From Paraburkholderia ribeironis (lineage in GTDB: Bacteria; Pseudomonadota; Gammaproteobacteria; Burkholderiales; Burkholderiaceae), in assembly GCF_900019265.1 (NCBI RefSeq), contig NZ_CYGX02000045.1:364-64363 (forward strand): DNA of 64,000 nucleotides, written 5' to 3'. The position numbers and the translations under genes were made by a program. Each line of letters opens with the position of its first letter. Positions within the stretch are counted from its first letter, which is position 1. Positions 61,030 through 64,000 of the stretch are shown piece by piece. The notes beneath the pieces are model-generated. The model saw only the letters and a list, made by a program, of their open reading frames with translations. It was not told the origin of the DNA and made no database searches.

Positions 61030-61398
61030 ATGCAAACCTTCCGCCCGCTGGACCCCGCGTTTCCTATCGACCGTCAGCTCGCCGTCGATGCTGCGCCCGT
61101 CGTACTCGTCAATATCTTCACGCTCGAGCAAGCTGATGAACAGGATTTTCTACGGACATGGCAGGACGACGCCAAGTTCATGAAAGAGCAACCGGGGTTC
61201 ATTTCTACCCAGCTGCACCGTGCCATCGGCGAAAGTGTGACCTACCTCAACTACGCGATCTGGGAATCGACCGCTCATTTCAGGGCTGCATTCATGCATC
61301 CGGAGTTCAGGGCGAAGATATCAACCTATCCATCAACTGCCGTTGCGTCCCCACACCTGTTTCAGAAGGTCGCTGTCCCGGGCGTGTGCGTCGCTTAG
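61030..61398 (+). CDS. Antibiotic-biosynthesis-monooxygenase-fold protein
   Basis: 122 residues from the ATG at 61030. ABM core: PVVLVNIFTLEQADEQDFLR, TWQDDAKFMKEQPGFISTQL, ATGESVTYLNYAIWESTAHF-type strands (here IGESVTYLNYAIWESTAHFR). Dimeric alpha-beta barrel; members act on quinones, haem or as small oxygenases without cofactor. Divergent from a MarR gene, so probably induced by a phenolic or quinone compound. Confidence 0.9.
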   Translation: MQTFRPLDPAFPIDRQLAVDAAPVVLVNIFTLEQADEQDFLRTWQDDAKFMKEQPGFISTQLHRAIGESVTYLNYAIWESTAHFRAAFMHPEFRAKISTYPSTAVASPHLFQKVAVPGVCVA

Positions 61399-61409
61399 CG
61401 ACCGGCGCA

Positions 61410-62456
61410 TTACCTGGGTGCCATTACGCGCAGCACCGGACGTCCGTCAACGTTCTTCAGTGGGAAGTAAGAGCGGTGTGTGTTGGGGTCGATCGCGACC
61501 ACATGTGCGTTTGGCCCAACCCGTCCTTCGCCGATTTTGGCGACGTGCGAGCCTTTGACAGTGAAGATCGAAACAACGCCTGCTTCTCCAGCCACATAGA
61601 GCCTGCCAGGTGCCGGATCGAACGCGAGCACGTCGGGGTCTTTGCCGATGTCGAACGACTGGACGACGCGCCGCGCTTCCATTTCGAACACGAGCAGCTT
61701 GTCGTTGCCCTGACAGGCGACAAAGGCAAGCCGATCCGGCGAATCGATCAACAGTCCATGGTTGTGCTCGGCTCCCGGGAGCGCAAACCTGGCAACGATC
61801 CTGTCGACGGTTGGGTCGATTTCGACGAGTTCGTTGCGGGTCTGGACGTTGACAAAGATGTGGCGCGATTGCGGATCGTATTGCGTGTTCCCAACCTCAC
61901 CGCCAAGAGGAATGGTCGCGACACGCCGGTTGCGCCGAACGTCAACGACTGTCTCAGTGCCACCGGCCTCGTCCGATACATAGAGCTTGTGCGTTTCTGG
62001 CGCGTAAGCCATCCCGTCGGGGTAGTGGCCGCCAGGCATGCGCGCGACAATGTTGAGCGTTGCCTCATCGATGGCGACGATCTCGTCCGTTCCCGTTGCC
62101 GAAGCATATACGCGCGACATCCCTGGAATGGCGAGCACACCATGAACTGATGAAACGCCAGCAATCCGTGCGACCATGCGCGAAGCGTTCACATCCACCA
62201 CAACAACTTCCCCGTCGCCGAGGTGGGCGATGAATAGCAAGTGCCGATCGGGATCGTAGCTTTCGTAGTCCAGTCGGCTTGCGCGACCCGGCAACGGGAT
62301 ATCGGCAATGTGTGCCAGCGGCAGGCTATCGGTTCCTTCGTCCGCGGCGGCGTATGGAATCATTTGTGTCAGACCACCTGCGATCGTCGATAAAAAGAGA
62401 AGCACGAGGTAGAGCAGGACAACCGGACGAAAGCGCCAACGTTGCAAGGTCTTCAT
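61410..62456 (-). CDS. Exported beta-propeller (YVTN/YncE-like) protein
   Basis: 348 residues from the ATG at 62456 (GGGAGG upstream). N-terminal membrane segment or leader (VVLLYLVLLFLSTIAGGLTQ). Repeats of YVTN type: DEIVAIDEATLNIVARMPGG, YPDGMAYAPETHKLYVSDEA, GNTQYDPQSRHIFVNVQTRN, DPDVLAFDPAPGRLYVAGEA. About six blades. Likely a periplasmic scaffold or sensor. The stop of the DUF1259 gene is 74 bases upstream, so the two are co-transcribed. Confidence 0.88.
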   Translation of the reverse strand: MKTLQRWRFRPVVLLYLVLLFLSTIAGGLTQMIPYAAADEGTDSLPLAHIADIPLPGRASRLDYESYDPDRHLLFIAHLGDGEVVVVDVNASRMVARIAGVSSVHGVLAIPGMSRVYASATGTDEIVAIDEATLNIVARMPGGHYPDGMAYAPETHKLYVSDEAGGTETVVDVRRNRRVATIPLGGEVGNTQYDPQSRHIFVNVQTRNELVEIDPTVDRIVARFALPGAEHNHGLLIDSPDRLAFVACQGNDKLLVFEMEARRVVQSFDIGKDPDVLAFDPAPGRLYVAGEAGVVSIFTVKGSHVAKIGEGRVGPNAHVVAIDPNTHRSYFPLKNVDGRPVLRVMAPR

Positions 62457-62530
62457 AAAAACCTCCCACGACACTACATCACCGCTACGCATGAGCGAAT
62501 CGGTGACATCGCCTGCGAAATACCGCAGCG

Positions 62531-63454
62531 TCACTGCGCGCTTGAGCTCTGCGCATTCAGGGCCGCCTTGACGCTCTTTGCCAGGTCGATTGCCTTTCCC
62601 TTGCCCCAGTAGTGCAGGAACAGGATGCGGGGCGTCTCATCCGTCATATGCTGATGGATTGCCACGATATTGATCCCGGACGCGCGCATGGTCTTGAGCA
62701 CGGTCTGCAGTTCACCTTCACGCATGGCGAAATCGCCGTCGACGACCGCTTCGTCGTCAGTACCGGCGAATGCAGCCCACGTGTTGACACCCATCTCGTT
62801 GCCGACGGTGAGACCATGCATGCTGGCTGTCCTGCCGACGACTACCTTGAACATGCCGTTATTCGTCTGGCCTTTCGAGCCGAACACCGCTTCGAGTGGC
62901 GCGGCGGTGATGCTGCTCGGGCTGGCGATATGCCCTGGAAAGGCATTTTCAGGATCGGCATGCGCAGAACGGACCTCCGTTATCCGGTCGTAGACCTTTT
63001 TGACGCCCTCCGCGAGCTTCGCAACGTCACCTTGGCCGCCGATATGCATGAAATACACCTTGGGCTGGTCAAAAAAGAAATGGTTGTGGAGCGCGGTCAC
63101 TTCCAGCCCGGCGTCGAGCGCAGCGCTCATCGCCGGATTAACTTCGTCTTCGAATAGCACGGTGTCGCCCATCATCATGGCTTGCGAACCATGGGCCGGC
63201 TTGAACGCCGCATAAGACGTCAGACCCATGAACGGTGGCATGGTCCAGCCGTCGACCTGGATTTTGACGTCGTTGCGCGGCTTCGAAATCTTGAACACGT
63301 CCTCCTGTTTGGAATACGTGCCTTTCAGGCCAGTGATCTGCTCGATGCGCGCGGTATCGAGCGCGGTCTGCTGTTGCGCATCGACCTGACTCGCGGCGGC
63401 GCAAATACCGATCGCGATGACTAATGCTTGCGAGAGGCGTCGTAAAGATGACAT
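62531..63454 (-). CDS. Exported DUF1259 (LppY/LpqO-like) protein
   Basis: 307 residues from the ATG at 63454 (AAGGAGG upstream). Leader ALVIAIGICAAASQVDA. Two DUF1259 repeats: MGLTSYAAFKPAHGSQAMMM with LEVTALHNHFFFDQPKVYFM, HIGGQGD; and MGVNTWAAFAGTDDEAVVDG with INIVAIHQHMTDETPRILFL, HYWGKG. The paired ALHNH/AIHQH motifs look like metal sites. Function unknown in Proteobacteria; mycobacterial relatives are lipoproteins. Confidence 0.9.
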   Translation of the reverse strand: MSSLRRLSQALVIAIGICAAASQVDAQQQTALDTARIEQITGLKGTYSKQEDVFKISKPRNDVKIQVDGWTMPPFMGLTSYAAFKPAHGSQAMMMGDTVLFEDEVNPAMSAALDAGLEVTALHNHFFFDQPKVYFMHIGGQGDVAKLAEGVKKVYDRITEVRSAHADPENAFPGHIASPSSITAAPLEAVFGSKGQTNNGMFKVVVGRTASMHGLTVGNEMGVNTWAAFAGTDDEAVVDGDFAMREGELQTVLKTMRASGINIVAIHQHMTDETPRILFLHYWGKGKAIDLAKSVKAALNAQSSSAQ

Positions 63455-63582
63455 CAGAAATTCCTCCTTCGACATTTGGTGGGCAGTACGCGCAAATGCG
63501 TCGCTATCTGTCCAGGCTGTGCGTTATGTTGGTACGTTCGGCTCCTCGTATCTGTGTGCTGCAATTTATTGGATGAGTGAAA

Positions 63583-64000
63583 TCAGCGATCCGGTTTGAC
63601 ATGACGGAAGAGGAAAAGCAGCGAAAGATCGTAGGTGATCTTGAGCGCGCCGCAGGCGACGAGCGGCGCGCCGAGCCATCCCATTCCGATTAGACCGCCT
63701 GCCAGGGTCGGCCCGAGCGACGCGGCAAGACTTCGCGGTACGGACGTGAAGCTCGCGGCGGCAGGCCGCTCGGAGGGCGTGACCACGGCCATCACATAGG
63801 CGGTACGCGTAGGGACGTCCATCTGCGACAACGCGCTGCGAGCGAGCAGTAACGCGAGGGTCGCGGGCAGTGAAGCAGTAAAGGCAGCGGCGATCAGGCA
63901 CAGGCTCGCGGGAATGTGCGTGAACACCATCGTGTTGAGCAGACCGATTTTCCTGGCCAGAGGCGGCGCCGCGAGCTGGGAAAGCGCGGTAAGCAGCCCT
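63583..64000 (-). CDS. MFS transporter, C-terminal part (runs off window)
   Basis: The frame is open to the last base, so the start is outside. Seen are the last four or so helices: LLTALSQLAAPPLARKIGLL, HIPASLCLIAAAFTASLPAT, LALLLARSALSQMDVPTRTA, a motif-like loop SFTSVPRSLAASLGPTLAGG, and GAPLVACGALKITYDLSLLF. An MFS family of unknown substrate. Confidence 0.85.
   Translation of the reverse strand, partial: GLLTALSQLAAPPLARKIGLLNTMVFTHIPASLCLIAAAFTASLPATLALLLARSALSQMDVPTRTAYVMAVVTPSERPAAASFTSVPRSLAASLGPTLAGGLIGMGWLGAPLVACGALKITYDLSLLFLFRHVKPDR

Overview
The window looks like chromosome of a Burkholderiaceae bacterium, probably Paraburkholderia or a close relative. The signs are high-GC coding sequence with Burkholderia-type codon use, a trimeric autotransporter, a Csu-type fimbrial operon, a pobR/pobA pair, a Pxp 5-oxoprolinase operon with its own biotin carboxylase subunits, and many LysR, GntR, XRE and MFS genes of the kind found in plant- and soil-associated members. 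No rRNA, tRNA or CRISPR array was seen. All names rest on reading the sequence; no database search was run.

Layout. 1-1030 is the 3' end of a YadA-like adhesin. 1460-6148 (minus) is a four-gene chaperone/usher pilus operon (SCPU subunit, chaperone, usher, two-domain SCPU tip). 6947-7776 is an insertion-sequence graveyard in which one IS6-like element sits inside another. 7903-13850 (minus) is pxpA, a biotin carrier, biotin carboxylase, pxpB, pxpC and an NCS1 permease, facing a LysR gene with a 25-bp palindrome in front of it. 15654-17165 holds broken LysR and YciI pieces, with an inverted duplication around an intact EthD-like gene. 17447-21289 is an MFS permease, LysR regulator and amidase run. 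21511-23798 has small membrane and secreted proteins. 24007-25915 holds IS remnants and a broken beta-helix lipoprotein.

26475-36796 is the most unusual part: eleven tightly overlapping genes on one strand. Two non-haem iron 2-oxoglutarate oxygenases (BesD/HalD-like and isopenicillin-N-synthase-like) bracket a GNAT, a membrane-fused NadD-like nucleotidyltransferase, a two-dinucleotide flavoprotein monooxygenase and a complete six-gene MoxR/DUF58/vWA cassette. The cassette has the same order as methylotroph mxaRSACKL, but no methanol dehydrogenase genes are present. A working model is that the cassette acts as an ATP-driven maturation or metal-insertion machine for the oxygenases of a small-molecule pathway.

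The rest is mixed: an AsmA-like protein and META lipoprotein, a GH19-like hydrolase with a membrane partner, a PHB-depolymerase-like esterase, an HExxE hypothetical, pobR/pobA, a decayed chemoreceptor and decayed MFS gene, a catabolic island with paired GntR-type operators (53149-57607), an XRE-cupin regulator with an SDR and a divergent QueA paralogue (57728-60271), a MarR/monooxygenase divergent pair, a beta-propeller and DUF1259 pair, and the end of an MFS gene that runs off the window.
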